In this document: one piece after another, positions 12,182-21,095 of the stretch
Layout of the letters: each line of letters begins with the position of its first letter
Position numbering within the stretch: position 1 is the first letter of the stretch
Assembly (NCBI GenBank): GCA_000320545.1
Contig: ADNK01000808.1
Coordinates: 1 to 31,601, forward strand
DNA from: Bigelowiella natans CCMP2755
Taxonomy: Eukaryota > Cercozoa > Chlorarachniophyceae
Direction of reading: 5' to 3'
DNA length: 31,601 nucleotides
Position numbers and translations under genes: made by a program
Notes under the pieces: generated by a model
Database searches by the model: none
Seen by the model: the letters and a program-made list of their open reading frames with translations, nothing else
Told to the model about the DNA's origin: nothing

Positions 12182-13533
12182 TCACGGCCTCTGCTCGTCT
12201 CTTGCGAGGGCCCGCTGCCGCACTCTGTCTGCCCTGCTGTCTCGGGCGTGCATTTTCATTAGTTGAGCCTCCCACCTGCGCATTGCAGCGTCCTGTGCTG
12301 CAGCATGCCGCGAGGAGGAACGAGGCTTCCGTGCGCGCCGCTCACCTGCAGGAGCTGACGCTCTGCTGCCAATGCTGCGTGCATTGGCAGGCCTTTTTGC
12401 ACGTGGCACAGAGCCAGTGGCCCTGGCCACGTCCCAGCTGCGTTTGACACCGCGCTGGTTGCGGGAGTTTGCCCTGACAGGTCTGAACTTGTTCTTGACC
12501 TGTTGGGCATACGTGCACGTGAGGTCACGAGGCAAGTGGACGTTTGCATGCGTTCACCTGTGTCAGCTGGAACACCAGGGACGCAGCAACGTCGTGGAGG
12601 TCTCTGTGATGCCTCCACGAGGTCATCACCCTCCAACCTTTTAATCGGGAGAACACGTTCTCCACGATTACTCGTGTGGCACCAAATGCCCTGTTGCTGT
12701 CACTGTCAGCAGCAGGCATGGGCCTCCCACGAGGTTTCCTGCGGGGAGTGACGTACTTCGGGTCTCGCCTACACAAGTACGCCCCATCCCCACCAATGCG
12801 CTCGAACCACTCTACTTGAGTGTCGAGCCGTTCCCCCCCCCCCCCCAGCCTCTCCCCGATCGATGGAGAGGTCAGAGGTGGCAGCGGGATGTCCGCTGCT
12901 CACCCAACACAGGTCGCCGGTGGATACAGACACGGCGGCCACGTATCGTTTGGCGAAAGCCCTGTTTTTGAAGGTCCAGAAGCGTCTCTGGTCTTCCTTC
13001 AATTTGGGCTTGCCAATGGGGCAATCTGTCGCATCGACGTATAACGTCACATGCGATGCAGGCCCACTTGCACGAATCAAGTTGCTCTTTCTGGCTTCCA
13101 ACTTAATTTCGTGCATGTGGGCCCCAAGGGTTACGACGGGAACCCAGCACTTATAATTATAAGTGTTTCTGTGCATTTTCCATATTGCTGCACCCTGCTG
13201 TTGCGTGGGATACACCCACACGAAGTGCAGGGCCAGCAGCACGTCCTTCCTGAGAAGGCCCGTCTCGTAACGATACTTGTCCCACAAGTATTGTACCTCC
13301 TGCAAGCTCAGGCCGAACATAGATACCCAGGCCTCATTCGAGAACCTGTGAAAGTATCTTTCATATAGTTCGACCCAAGCTTCCCTCTCCTCAGCGGCTC
13401 TGCGAGGGGAAAGGAGGTCAAGAGCATGAGGGCAACGGGAGAAGCAAAAAGGGCATACGTTGTAAAAGAGCCCGCCCTCCTGCTCATGTGTGTGGCCTGA
13501 CTCTAAGTTTAAAAAAAAAAAAAAAAAGCTCAA
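12182..13533 (-). pseudogene. DDE_4-type transposase, left copy, frameshifted
   Basis: Same gene as 21,622-23,014. Exon 1 runs from about 13,533 to 12,558; a 58-bp intron is at 12,557-12,500; exon 2 is 12,499-12,182. The frame is lost in the C homopolymer near 12,834-12,846: reading frames imply one more base here than in the right copy, so the third catalytic residue falls out of frame with the first two. Unlike the right copy it keeps tyrosines at positions typical of the family: WVYPT, RNTYNY, LYVDATDC and, after the shift, DGAYL (the D-x-x-Y motif). It is therefore the better guide to the ancestral protein, although it is probably inactive itself. Confidence 0.85.
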
Positions 13534-14094
13534 TTTACTATGATTGAGCTTTTATTCGAAAAAGCTCAAAGCTCATTGGGCTTTTTCAAATTTCGCCCCC
13601 GAGCTTTCGCCTCAATATGAGGCAGTTTCGCTCGCTGCTCGCTCAGCAGGCACAGCAAGTTCTAAATTGCTTGCTGACCGAGTCTGAGCACCTATGGGTC
13701 ACCACAGACCCGAAAGCTCGCGATTCAAAAAAAGCTCAATTAGCAGAAGCTCAAAGCTCAAGCTCATTGAGCTTTACTTTGAAGCATTGAGCTTTCATCG
13801 CAGGCACGCGGATATTATCATCCTTTGCGTGCCCGAGTGCCTTGGCGAGACTGCCATCAGCACTTGTCGCTCTGGCAAGAACGACTGCGATGTTTCCAAA
13901 ACAAGATTCCGGGAGCACCGCACCGTGCTTTAATTTCGCGCGGGAAGAACTTCCGGAATCTTGACTTTAGAAGTTATTCGGGGTTCGTGTTGTCTCGATG
14001 TTAAGCAACAGCAGCAACAACATCGACGACGAACACCCAAACATAACTCAAATTGACTGTCGAGCTTTAAACTAAAGAAACACCGCAACTTTAA
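13526..14094. promoter_or_regulatory. Divergent promoter region with AAGCTCAA array (left arm)
   Basis: Lies between the divergently read transposase and partner genes. AAGCTCA or its complement occurs about ten times between 13,526 and 13,795, in both orientations and partly overlapping. The mirror region on the right arm has the same array. A cluster of one short palindrome-prone word between two transposon genes is a candidate for binding by the SANT-like partner; this is inference. Confidence 0.5.
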
Positions 14095-14877
14095 ATGGGG
14101 CTCAAATGGACCAACGAGATGGACAGAAAGCTCAAGGGGGGGATAAAGACTATCCCCGTAGACAAGCTCTCTCGCCCCTGGGTCTACCTGGCTAAGACAT
14201 ACTTTAGCTCAGGGAGAGGCCGGGCCAATCCTGGCCAAATAAAGAGAAGAGCTCGAACCCTTGAGCTAAAGCCTTCCTCCAAGCAGAGCGATGATCGCGT
14301 CCCCTCTTCCAGCTCCAGGAAAAGGAGGAGGGAGGACAGCGACTTGAGCTGCTCGGAGGAAGACGACATAGAGCAAGAGCAACTACAGGAGGCCATGGAA
14401 GGCCTCCTGCGGGGACCTGATCCCTTCGAACTTAAGTGCAAACAAGGCACTTGGATGCTGATGAACAGGATCAGCAGAGCCTCATATAAGTTCGAAGTGG
14501 ACAAGGTCCACCGAATGATAAAGGTAACTTTATTCGTAACTTTGTTGCATGTTCATTTGTCAGCATGCATTCATATCAACTGAGGCACGTTGATGTGAAT
14601 GCATGCACTTTTTGACTTTCAGGTGAAACTGAAAGTCAAACCACCGAAAGACTCTGAGGATGTGAAAGAGTTCTCATCCAAGAGTGTGTCGGTGAAGTCC
14701 TTGCTGCGCAAGGTGAAGGTCCCGGCCACGCACCACGAATGCAACATTCGGGTGCCAGCCGGGACGACTCTGGAGAAGTTCGAAGTTAAGCAAACGGGGA
14801 GGTATGTCGGGGTTTATTTTCACGAGGAGTCGGTGTGGGACGGTGACACCAAGGAACTCCCCAGTGAATCCGAGTAG
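14095..14877 (+). CDS. SANT/Myb-like partner protein, left arm (227 aa, two exons)
   Basis: Exons 14,095-14,523 and 14,623-14,877, joined by a 99-bp intron (donor GTAACT, acceptor GACTTTCAG). Residues 4-55 resemble a SANT/Myb domain: KWTNEMDRKLKGG, then RPWVYLA, then a basic helix KRRARTL. A Ser/Arg/acidic linker follows, then a conserved block (DPFELKCKQGTWMLMNR) shared with the core partner at 16,709-17,407. In PIF/Harbinger elements the second gene encodes a Myb/SANT protein that binds the element and helps the transposase enter the nucleus and reach its ends. That role is expected here by analogy. It is read divergently from the transposase pseudogene. The ATG, the intron phases and the TAG stop are all consistent, and the frame looks intact. 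Confidence 0.8.
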
Positions 14878-14906
14878 CCGGTGTGGCCCCCGTTTGCTTT
14901 GTCTTT

Positions 14907-15632
14907 CACTGTTTGCCATGCCTGCACACTTGCACGTCGCAGTGTGCAGTTTTGCTTTCGTAACATTGCTTGTTGCACAACACTGTGCATTGGTGCATTG
15001 GCTGCACGCACTGCCATGCTGTGCCCGAGCAGCACGCCACGCTGCTGGTGAGACTGCCTGCACGTGAAGTGCCCACCTCACGCATCGCACAGCTGCAACA
15101 ATGAAGTGCAATGCGACGACGGCGCGCAGCTGGCAGCCAGCTGCGCTGCGCACAACGCGCGCCGACGAAACGCAGACACTTGTAGACGAGCAGCTCTGCA
15201 CGCACGACATGGCAAAACGCACGATTCCTGCACGCAGCAGCACATGCTGCTGCGTCAAGTTGTGAATCAAAGACGTCTTTGTGCAATGATTTGCTGCCAC
15301 GTTCGCACGCAGCTAGCGTGCAGCTGCGCCGCTCGCATTGCAGCAATGCAGCGTGCAATGCGCAATGCACGCACGCGCAATCCAGAATGCTCACGTGCAC
15401 CGAACCGTGCAAGCCATGCAACAGCACGCGGCAGCGCATGCTTGTGTGTCGTGCGCACCGCTTTCGATGTTGCTCACATTGCTGTGCGCATTGTTTCAAA
15501 ACGGCATTTTGCTCCAAAACTGCATTTTGTGCAACGCTTTGTGCACCAATGCACAGTGTTGTGCAACAAGCAATGTTGCGAAAGCAAAACTGCACACTGC
15601 GACGTGCAAGTGTGCAGGCATGGCAAACAGTG
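14907..15632. mobile_element. 726-bp non-autonomous element with 91-bp terminal inverted repeats
   Basis: Present in the left arm and absent from the right, where the sequence runs uninterrupted through GTCTTTGGGCATTG (reverse complement of about 20,276-20,289). Termini are CACTGTTTGCCATG...CATGGCAAACAGTG. The 91-bp ends (14,907-14,997 and 15,542-15,632) differ at a single base, a TAAC/CAAC difference. Flanks read TTT on the left and AAA on the right, so no direct target duplication is evident and the exact ends may include these bases. The interior is the second copy of the 542-bp repeat. Confidence 0.85.
14997..15538 (-). repeat. 542-bp repeat, copy 2 (inverted)
   Basis: Fills the space between the terminal repeats of the 726-bp element, in opposite orientation to copy 1 at 11,197-11,738. 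I see no difference between the two copies, whereas the large arms around them have diverged; this points to a later event or gene conversion. Confidence 0.9.
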
Positions 15633-16159
15633 AAAGGGCATTGTTAAATCACGCGTTCCAGCGCCAAAAGTGCGCAATGTGTCGTTGATGTTGACCTTTG
15701 ATCATTGCATGTCGGTTTGATGGGCGCGGGAAGCATGCATGTGCTCATTTCACCGCATTGTCACCTCACGACAGCGCACCTGGCCAGCCATCTCGCATTT
15801 TTGTTTTGACACAAAGTGGCTTCTACGTGCCTCACATTCGTGCCACTTTCTCTTCGCCTCTGATGACATCGAGCGCTTTGCTGCGTTTTGTGCGCTTGCG
15901 TTGCGTGCTAGCGTGTGCCATTCGCAACGCTCACAATTGATCGAGCGGGAAGGGGGCAAAGTGCATGCGCAATCGGTCAGTCGGCATTGGGCCCATTGGA
16001 TGTCAATTGAAGCACGAGTTGTGACGACTGTCACCGATCTGACGGCTAATCCTTTTCCAACGGCTAGACGACGGGCAGACGGGCGCGCGCGCGTCTGCGT
16101 GCACTGCAGTGCATCACAGCTAGCAGGTTTGGCTCACGCACATGCATGACATGGTTGCA

Positions 16160-16675
16160 TCAGGATTCGTGGTGCAGATGCGGGCTTTGTTGGAAACCCA
16201 TGGATGACAAAATGGCATCATCGTCTGACGATGATCCAGACGATGAAATCAGGTCAATCACGTCAGCCTCCAGAGCCTTTCTCTCTCTGTAGGTGGGTCT
16301 CTGGGCCCTCTGGCTGCTGCAATCATCCCAACAACCGCTGTCGTTTCGGTTGTTGGAAATCACACTCTCCTCGTCACTGGGCCGATGGGAAGATTCAGAG
16401 GGCCGAGAGGCCAAGCTGCAGAGAGAATCCGCGGAACCGAGAGTGGCGCTGCTGTCGTCGCAATCGCCGCTCTCATGGTCCTCGGATGCCTCGTGTGGGT
16501 CGCAATCATCGTCGTGTTCGCATTCGTCATCACCACTCTCACGCGAAGAAGAAACAGAAAAATCATCTTTCAATGCAACCAGTTCCTTGTGCACAGTGTC
16601 GAGCTCAGGTTGTTCAATGTTCAGGAAACACGTGGGCGTCTGTCTCTGCGGTGGTCGAGGCAATGAAGTCTTCAT
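16160..16675 (-). CDS. Acidic Ser-rich protein with SUMO-interacting motif (171 aa), core
   Basis: ATG at 16,675; the stop (16,162-16,160) lies exactly at the point where arm homology ends. It is 33 bases downstream of the core SANT-like gene on the same strand. The protein is rich in Ser, Asp and Glu. Near the C-terminus it has ADVIDLISSSGSSSDDD, a textbook SUMO-interacting motif: a hydrophobic VIDLI core followed by Ser/Asp. It contains one tyrosine. No arm equivalent is visible. It may be a separate transposon protein or the remnant of a longer partner protein. Function is inferred from the motif only. Confidence 0.55.
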   Translation of the reverse strand: MKTSLPRPPQRQTPTCFLNIEQPELDTVHKELVALKDDFSVSSSRESGDDECEHDDDCDPHEASEDHESGDCDDSSATLGSADSLCSLASRPSESSHRPSDEESVISNNRNDSGCWDDCSSQRAQRPTYRERKALEADVIDLISSSGSSSDDDAILSSMGFQQSPHLHHES

Positions 16676-16708
16676 TCGCGTGGGGATGACGGGATGAGAA
16701 GGGGTTTG

Positions 16709-17407
16709 TCAAAAACCTGGTTCGTCGTCATCGTCAGACGCTCCTAGAATCATTTGTTCTTTTGTGACTGATGGGATGCACACGCCTGCCCAATGGTCAT
16801 TTTTCGCACAGGTAGCAGAGGTCAGGAGCAAGTCATCTGGTGCCGTCATTGCGAAATTGTGTGTCACGTTCCCGGTGAAGTGGCAATCGATGTGACGCAA
16901 TGTGTCTTTTGTGTCGCCGGCCTGTTGCCCTTTTCTCCCGAATTTGCCCAAATCCTTTGCAATTTTTGGAGGTTTGCAAGTTGCTCTGACCTCCACCATG
17001 CTGTGAAGTGGCTCCATCACAAATTGGCACTTGATCAGTGGTGTTTTCTGCCACATCAACCATGCCCCCCCGCTTCCTTTCAAGTTGAAAGGCTGGGGAC
17101 CATTGTTCAACATTTTTTCAAGGTCATCCAAACGCGAGTCCATTGTCGCGTTGTTCAATTCCTCCTTTGAGGATTTGAGGGGTTCAATGCTTAGTCTGGA
17201 TCGTTTGTGAGGGTGCTCGGAAGACTTTGGCTGCTTTCTTTTTTTCAGATCAACATCCAAACGTGTTGTTTTGTTCCTCACTTGGACGCTCGCAAATTTT
17301 CCATTGAATGAGTTGGTGCTAATCCATTTCCAAGGAGTTGGGCAATTCTCCGGAACCATGGCAATCCCCTTTCGAAGTGTTTCCATGTTTTCCACAGTCC
17401 ACTTCAT
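16709..17407 (-). CDS. SANT/Myb-like partner protein, core element (232 aa)
   Basis: Intact frame from an ATG at 17,407. It aligns with the arm partner over its length: an N-terminal KWTVENMETLRKG and PWKWIST for KWTNEMDRKLKGG and RPWVYLA; then PQPFNLKGSGGAWLMW for DPFELKCKQGTWMLM; and a shared CKPPK/VKPPK block. It differs in having no intron at the position where the arm gene is split. There are no tyrosines in 232 residues. It ends with an acidic DDDDEPGF tail. Likely role: DNA-binding partner of the core transposase, read divergently from it. Divergence from the arm gene is large, so this is a distinct subfamily and not a recent copy. Confidence 0.75.
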   Translation of the reverse strand: MKWTVENMETLRKGIAMVPENCPTPWKWISTNSFNGKFASVQVRNKTTRLDVDLKKRKQPKSSEHPHKRSRLSIEPLKSSKEELNNATMDSRLDDLEKMLNNGPQPFNLKGSGGAWLMWQKTPLIKCQFVMEPLHSMVEVRATCKPPKIAKDLGKFGRKGQQAGDTKDTLRHIDCHFTGNVTHNFAMTAPDDLLLTSATCAKNDHWAGVCIPSVTKEQMILGASDDDDEPGF

Positions 17408-18331
17408 TCTGCGGGGGTTGGTTCAGGTCCAGTTTGTTCAGGTCGGAGGCTTGGAGTCAAGGTCAGAGAGGTCAGAGAGATGCAAACACCTGAGAGCTGA
17501 GCGCGTTTGAGTTTTGCGCACTTGCCTGATCGATTGCGCAGTTGTTGACACTGCCCACGTGCATTCGGAGGGAAGGTGTTTCGCTTGACTTTTCCGCGCC
17601 CATTTGTTTCGCTCAACGTTTCCGCGCCGCGCCCACTTCCCACGTTCTGAATCTGCAATCTCAAATGTCAGTGTTTTGACACTCTGTGCAATTTCAAGGA
17701 AAAAAATGACAATGACAAAAACAATGAACTGCAACAAAAGTGACAATGAAAACACAAACAACAAAACAAAACAAAAAATTGAACAAGAATGACCATTCAT
17801 TTTTCCCCCAAAAAAATGAGTTTCCGAGCGCACAAAAATGAAAACTTGTGAACGCGTTCTTTGTGTTCTTTCCTTCTGCTTTCAACAGCCGTCTTCTTGC
17901 TGCATGAACCTTTTTGTTCAAGTGTTTTGCCGATGTCATCTGCCATTGATGCAGCAGAAGATGACATCGGGCAAACTTGTGGGTGGAAAGCACTTTTGAA
18001 CGAGAAGACGGGCGAAAACCTAAAAATCGAACGCGTTCAGAACGCGTCCATGAACGCGTTCTGAACGTGTTTTTTTCCGAAATGAACAGGTCATTTTTGA
18101 TTTCAAAATGAGACTTTGACATGGCATTTTGAGTGTTCCTTTTGAAATTTTCAAAAAATCGTTTTTGGCGCCTTTGCACCTTGCTCATTTTTTTGGGTAC
18201 TTTCAGTGTGGACATCTTCAACGCGTCATTTTGTGTGGCTGGAAAACATTGCAACGGGCATGGTCGCGTAGCTGTGCGCCCATTGCAACGGAGGTCGGTC
18301 ACGCAGTTGCCAAACACAAAGCCACACCAGA
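17408..18331. promoter_or_regulatory. Core divergent intergenic region with GAACGCGTTC palindromes
   Basis: Separates the core partner and transposase genes. The 10-bp palindrome GAACGCGTTC occurs at 17,850-17,859, 18,029-18,038 and 18,052-18,061, with a near copy at about 18,040. A 12-bp inverted repeat CCGATGTCATCT/AGATGACATCGG lies at 17,930-17,970. These occupy the same place as the AAGCTCAA array in the arms and are candidate binding sites. The region is TpA-poor. A 5' exon of the transposase could also lie here. Confidence 0.45.
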
Positions 18332-19552
18332 ATGGTCTGTGCCGACGACTGCAGAGACATTTCCATGATGACATTCAAGCGTCACTTCTTCAGATGTAGA
18401 CATGGCACATTCAAGGCAATCACAGGGTTGACAATGGATGAGTTCTTGTGCTTGCATTTTCGGCATGCAAAGCCGAACGGGATGGGCATTGAACATTGCA
18501 TGTTGACTCAACACTTTGCATGGAGATGTCCGACGACTGAAGAAGGAGCTGCTGTGTGGCGATGTTGCAGACAAACACACGCTGACAAAGCTCTTTCAGG
18601 GACAGGCACACTCGGCACAGTGGTGAGACACAATGAGACAAAGAAAGAAAACAGATTCAAAGACAGGATCATTCTCCATGGTCCTGCATCATGCTGCAGC
18701 ATGATGACTGACTGCGCCGATTTTTGTGTGACCAAACCTGCAACCAAAGAGGAGCAAAAAAGGCACTGGACGTTCAAGCGAAGGTCTTTCGCTCACAGAC
18801 ATGGAACAGCAGTTGGTGTCACGACTGGAGATTTGTGTTGGGTGTCTGAAGGTGATCCAGCTGGATCAAAGGGAGATTTGACGATCACCCGAAGAGATGG
18901 ATCATTGGAGGGCATGAAATTTTTCGAACGAATGGGAGCGGATGGCGCTCACCTTTGCAAAAAAGACCCAGAAATGACATGCCCACACAGAAAAAAGAGG
19001 AACCAGTCTCTCACCCAAGCCCAACGACAATGGAACACGGAATTCAGCAGACACAGATCAACAGTGGAAAACGTGTTCAGTCGCGTTGAACAATTCAACA
19101 GCATGCGGAAGTGGAGACACAAGAGAGAAATGCACCCAGCTCTTGCTCATTGCGTGTTTGGAGTCGTGCAAATCAAAAACAGATTCAGACCAGTGCGCAA
19201 TGTGGACAGGAGTTCAATCGACAACACAACATCGTGGGCCCAAGCAGAAGCCAATGGTGTGCCAACAATCCCTGGCAATCAAGTAGCAGCGCGCAGAAAC
19301 AGGGCCAAGAGAAAGGCTGCTGCAATGGCCAACGAGGACACAGACAGTGACTCTGATGCACCACCTGCTCCAGCTCCAGCTGCTTTTAACGTCAACATTG
19401 CGGACGGCTTAGCTTTGGAAATGAGAAACAGAGAATGCATGAGAGAAGTGTTGAGAGAACACAAAGATGGTGAGAGGAGAGACAGATCAATGAGAAGGAA
19501 AATGCGTGCACAGGGAAGACATGACAGGACTAACCCTGACAATGAACAATGA
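18332..19552 (+). CDS. DDE_4-type (PIF/Harbinger-like) transposase, core element (406 aa)
   Basis: Intact frame from an ATG. The catalytic triad is visible: D127 in MMTDCADF, D182 in SKGDLTI after the conserved TGDLCWVSEG, and E246 in TVENVFSRV. This is the D-D-E order and spacing of the DDE_Tnp_4 family. The C-terminus is rich in Lys/Arg with coiled-coil character. The D-x-x-Y motif normally seen before the last acidic residue is DGAH here (residues 204-207), and the usual YPT motif reads CPT. The whole protein lacks tyrosine. Related to the arm transposases (shared TFKRRSFA, TGDLCWVS, VENVFSR, KNRFRPVR) but clearly diverged and without their intron. The true N-terminus may be longer. Confidence 0.85.
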   Translation: MVCADDCRDISMMTFKRHFFRCRHGTFKAITGLTMDEFLCLHFRHAKPNGMGIEHCMLTQHFAWRCPTTEEGAAVWRCCRQTHADKALSGTGTLGTVVRHNETKKENRFKDRIILHGPASCCSMMTDCADFCVTKPATKEEQKRHWTFKRRSFAHRHGTAVGVTTGDLCWVSEGDPAGSKGDLTITRRDGSLEGMKFFERMGADGAHLCKKDPEMTCPHRKKRNQSLTQAQRQWNTEFSRHRSTVENVFSRVEQFNSMRKWRHKREMHPALAHCVFGVVQIKNRFRPVRNVDRSSIDNTTSWAQAEANGVPTIPGNQVAARRNRAKRKAAAMANEDTDSDSDAPPAPAPAAFNVNIADGLALEMRNRECMREVLREHKDGERRDRSMRRKMRAQGRHDRTNPDNEQ

Positions 19553-20312
19553 CATGCTGAAACACAACAATGTGCAATGCAATGAACGGTGGAATGATTC
19601 GAAACTTGTCGCTTGCTTGCTCAGCTTTGCCGTCCCAATTCCACCATCGTGATGACGAGAAATCACGTGCAACACTGCAATTGAAATGTCACCATGTCAC
19701 CGCACAGCAGGGCAACGCGCTCGATTTGCAATGAACAAACATTGTGTTCAATCCGACACGTCTGCAACCATGTCATGCATGTGCGTGAGCCCAACCTGCT
19801 AGCTGTGATGCACTGCAGTGCACGCAGACGCGCGCGCGCCCGTCTACTCGTCTAGCCGTTGGAAAAGGATTGGCCGTCAGATCGGTGACAGTCGTCACAA
19901 CTCGTGCTTCAATTGACATCCAATGGGCCCAATGCCGACTGACCGATTGCGCATGCACTTTGCCCCCTTCCCGCTCGATCAATTGTGAGCGTTGCGAATG
20001 GCACACGCTAGCACGCAACGCAAGCGCACAAAACGCAGCAAAGCGCTCGATGTCTTCAGAGGCGAAGAGAAAGTGGCACGAATGTGAGGCACGCAGAAGC
20101 CACTTTGTGTCAAATCAAAAGTGCGAGATGGCTGGCCAGGTGCGCTGTCGTGAGGTGACAATGCGGTGAAATGAGCACATGCATGCTTCCCGCGCCCATC
20201 AAACCGACATGCAATGATCAAAGGTCAACATCAACGACACATTGCGCACTTTTGGCGCTGGAACGCGTGATTTGACAATGCCCAAAGACAAAGCAAACGG
20301 GGGCCACACCGG

Positions 20313-21095
20313 CTACTCGGATTCACTGGGGAGTTCCTTGGTGTCACCGTCCCACACCGACTCCTCGTGAAAATGAAGCCCGACATGCCTCCCCGTTTGC
20401 TCAACTTCGAACTTCTCCAGAGTCGTCCCGGCTGGCACCCGAGTGTTGCATTCGTGGTGCGTGGCCGGGACCTTCACCTTGCGCAGCAAGGACTTCACCG
20501 ACACACTCTTGGATGAGAACTCTTTCACATCCTCAGAGTCTTTCGGTGGTTTGACTTTCAGTTTCACCTGAAAGTCAAAAAGTGCATGCATTCACATCAA
20601 CGTGCCTCAGTTGATGTGAATGCATGCTGACAAATGAACGTGCAACAAAGTTGCGAACAAAGTTGCCTTTGTCATTCGGTGGACCTTGTCCACTTCGAAC
20701 TTGTGTGAGGCTCTGCTGATCCTGTTCATCAGCATCCAAGTGCCTTGTTTGCACTTGAGTTCGAAGGGATCAGGTCCCCGCAGGAGGCCTTCCATGGCCT
20801 CCTGTGGTTGCTCTTGCTCCATGTCGTCTTCCTCCGAGCAGCTCAAGTCGCTGTCCTCCCTCCTCCTTTTCCTGGAGCTGGAAGAGGGGACGCGATCATC
20901 GCTCTGCTTGGAGGAAGGCTTCAGCTCAAGGGTTCGAGCTCTTCGCTTTGTTTGGCCAGGATTGGCCCGGCCTCTCCCTGAGCTGAAGCATGTCTCAGCC
21001 AGGTGGACCCAGGGGCGAGAGAGCTTGTCCACGGGGATGGTCTTTGTCCCCCCCTTGAGCTTTCTGTCCATCTCGTTGGTCCATTTGAGCCCCAT
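20313..21095 (-). CDS. SANT/Myb-like partner protein, right arm (227 aa, GC-AG intron)
   Basis: Exons 21,095-20,667 and 20,567-20,313, same lengths as the left copy. Nearly all amino-acid differences from it come from TpA changes: I to T, Y to H or C, K to E, I to M. No tyrosine remains. The 99-bp intron begins GCAACT where the left copy has GTAACT, so splicing would need a GC-AG intron, a rare but usable class. The TAG stop is one of the very few TpA steps retained. The intron holds an 18-bp perfect palindrome arm pair (GCATGCATTCACATCAAC and its complement). Frame intact. Confidence 0.8.

Larger units (their letters stand above)
11743..16159 (+). repeat. Left inverted arm (3.69 kb plus a 729-bp insertion)
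   Basis: Reverse complement of 19,763-23,471. Carries the frameshifted transposase (minus strand) and an intact SANT-like partner (plus strand). From about 12,480 to 14,880 it keeps many TpA steps that are CpA or TpG in the other arm; from 11,743 to 12,480 it is TpA-poor itself. Confidence 0.92.

Noticed and set aside
11173-12447. Long overlapping frames of 116-214 codons on both strands, rich in Cys, Ala, His and Arg
   Set aside because: They arise because TGCA-rich, TpA-less DNA has few stop codons in any frame. Mirror copies appear on both strands of both arms with no domain signature.
12182-14880. RIP (CpA to TpA) acting on the left arm
   Set aside because: Would require an ancestor almost without TpA and would have to create Tyr at several family-typical positions and a GT donor by chance; the reverse direction is simpler. 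Kept as the alternative to test.
14674-15595. Frames of 208 and 229 codons reading through the 542-bp repeat
   Set aside because: Same cause; they cross the boundary of the 726-bp element and have alternate-frame rivals of equal length.
15739-16149. 136-codon frame in the inner part of the left arm
   Set aside because: The right arm keeps only part of it in frame and composition is repeat-like; treated as non-coding element DNA.
17694-18374. 226-codon minus frame overlapping the core divergent spacer
   Set aside because: Runs through low-complexity A/T-rich sequence and palindromic sites, opposite to the transposase start; no recognisable domain.
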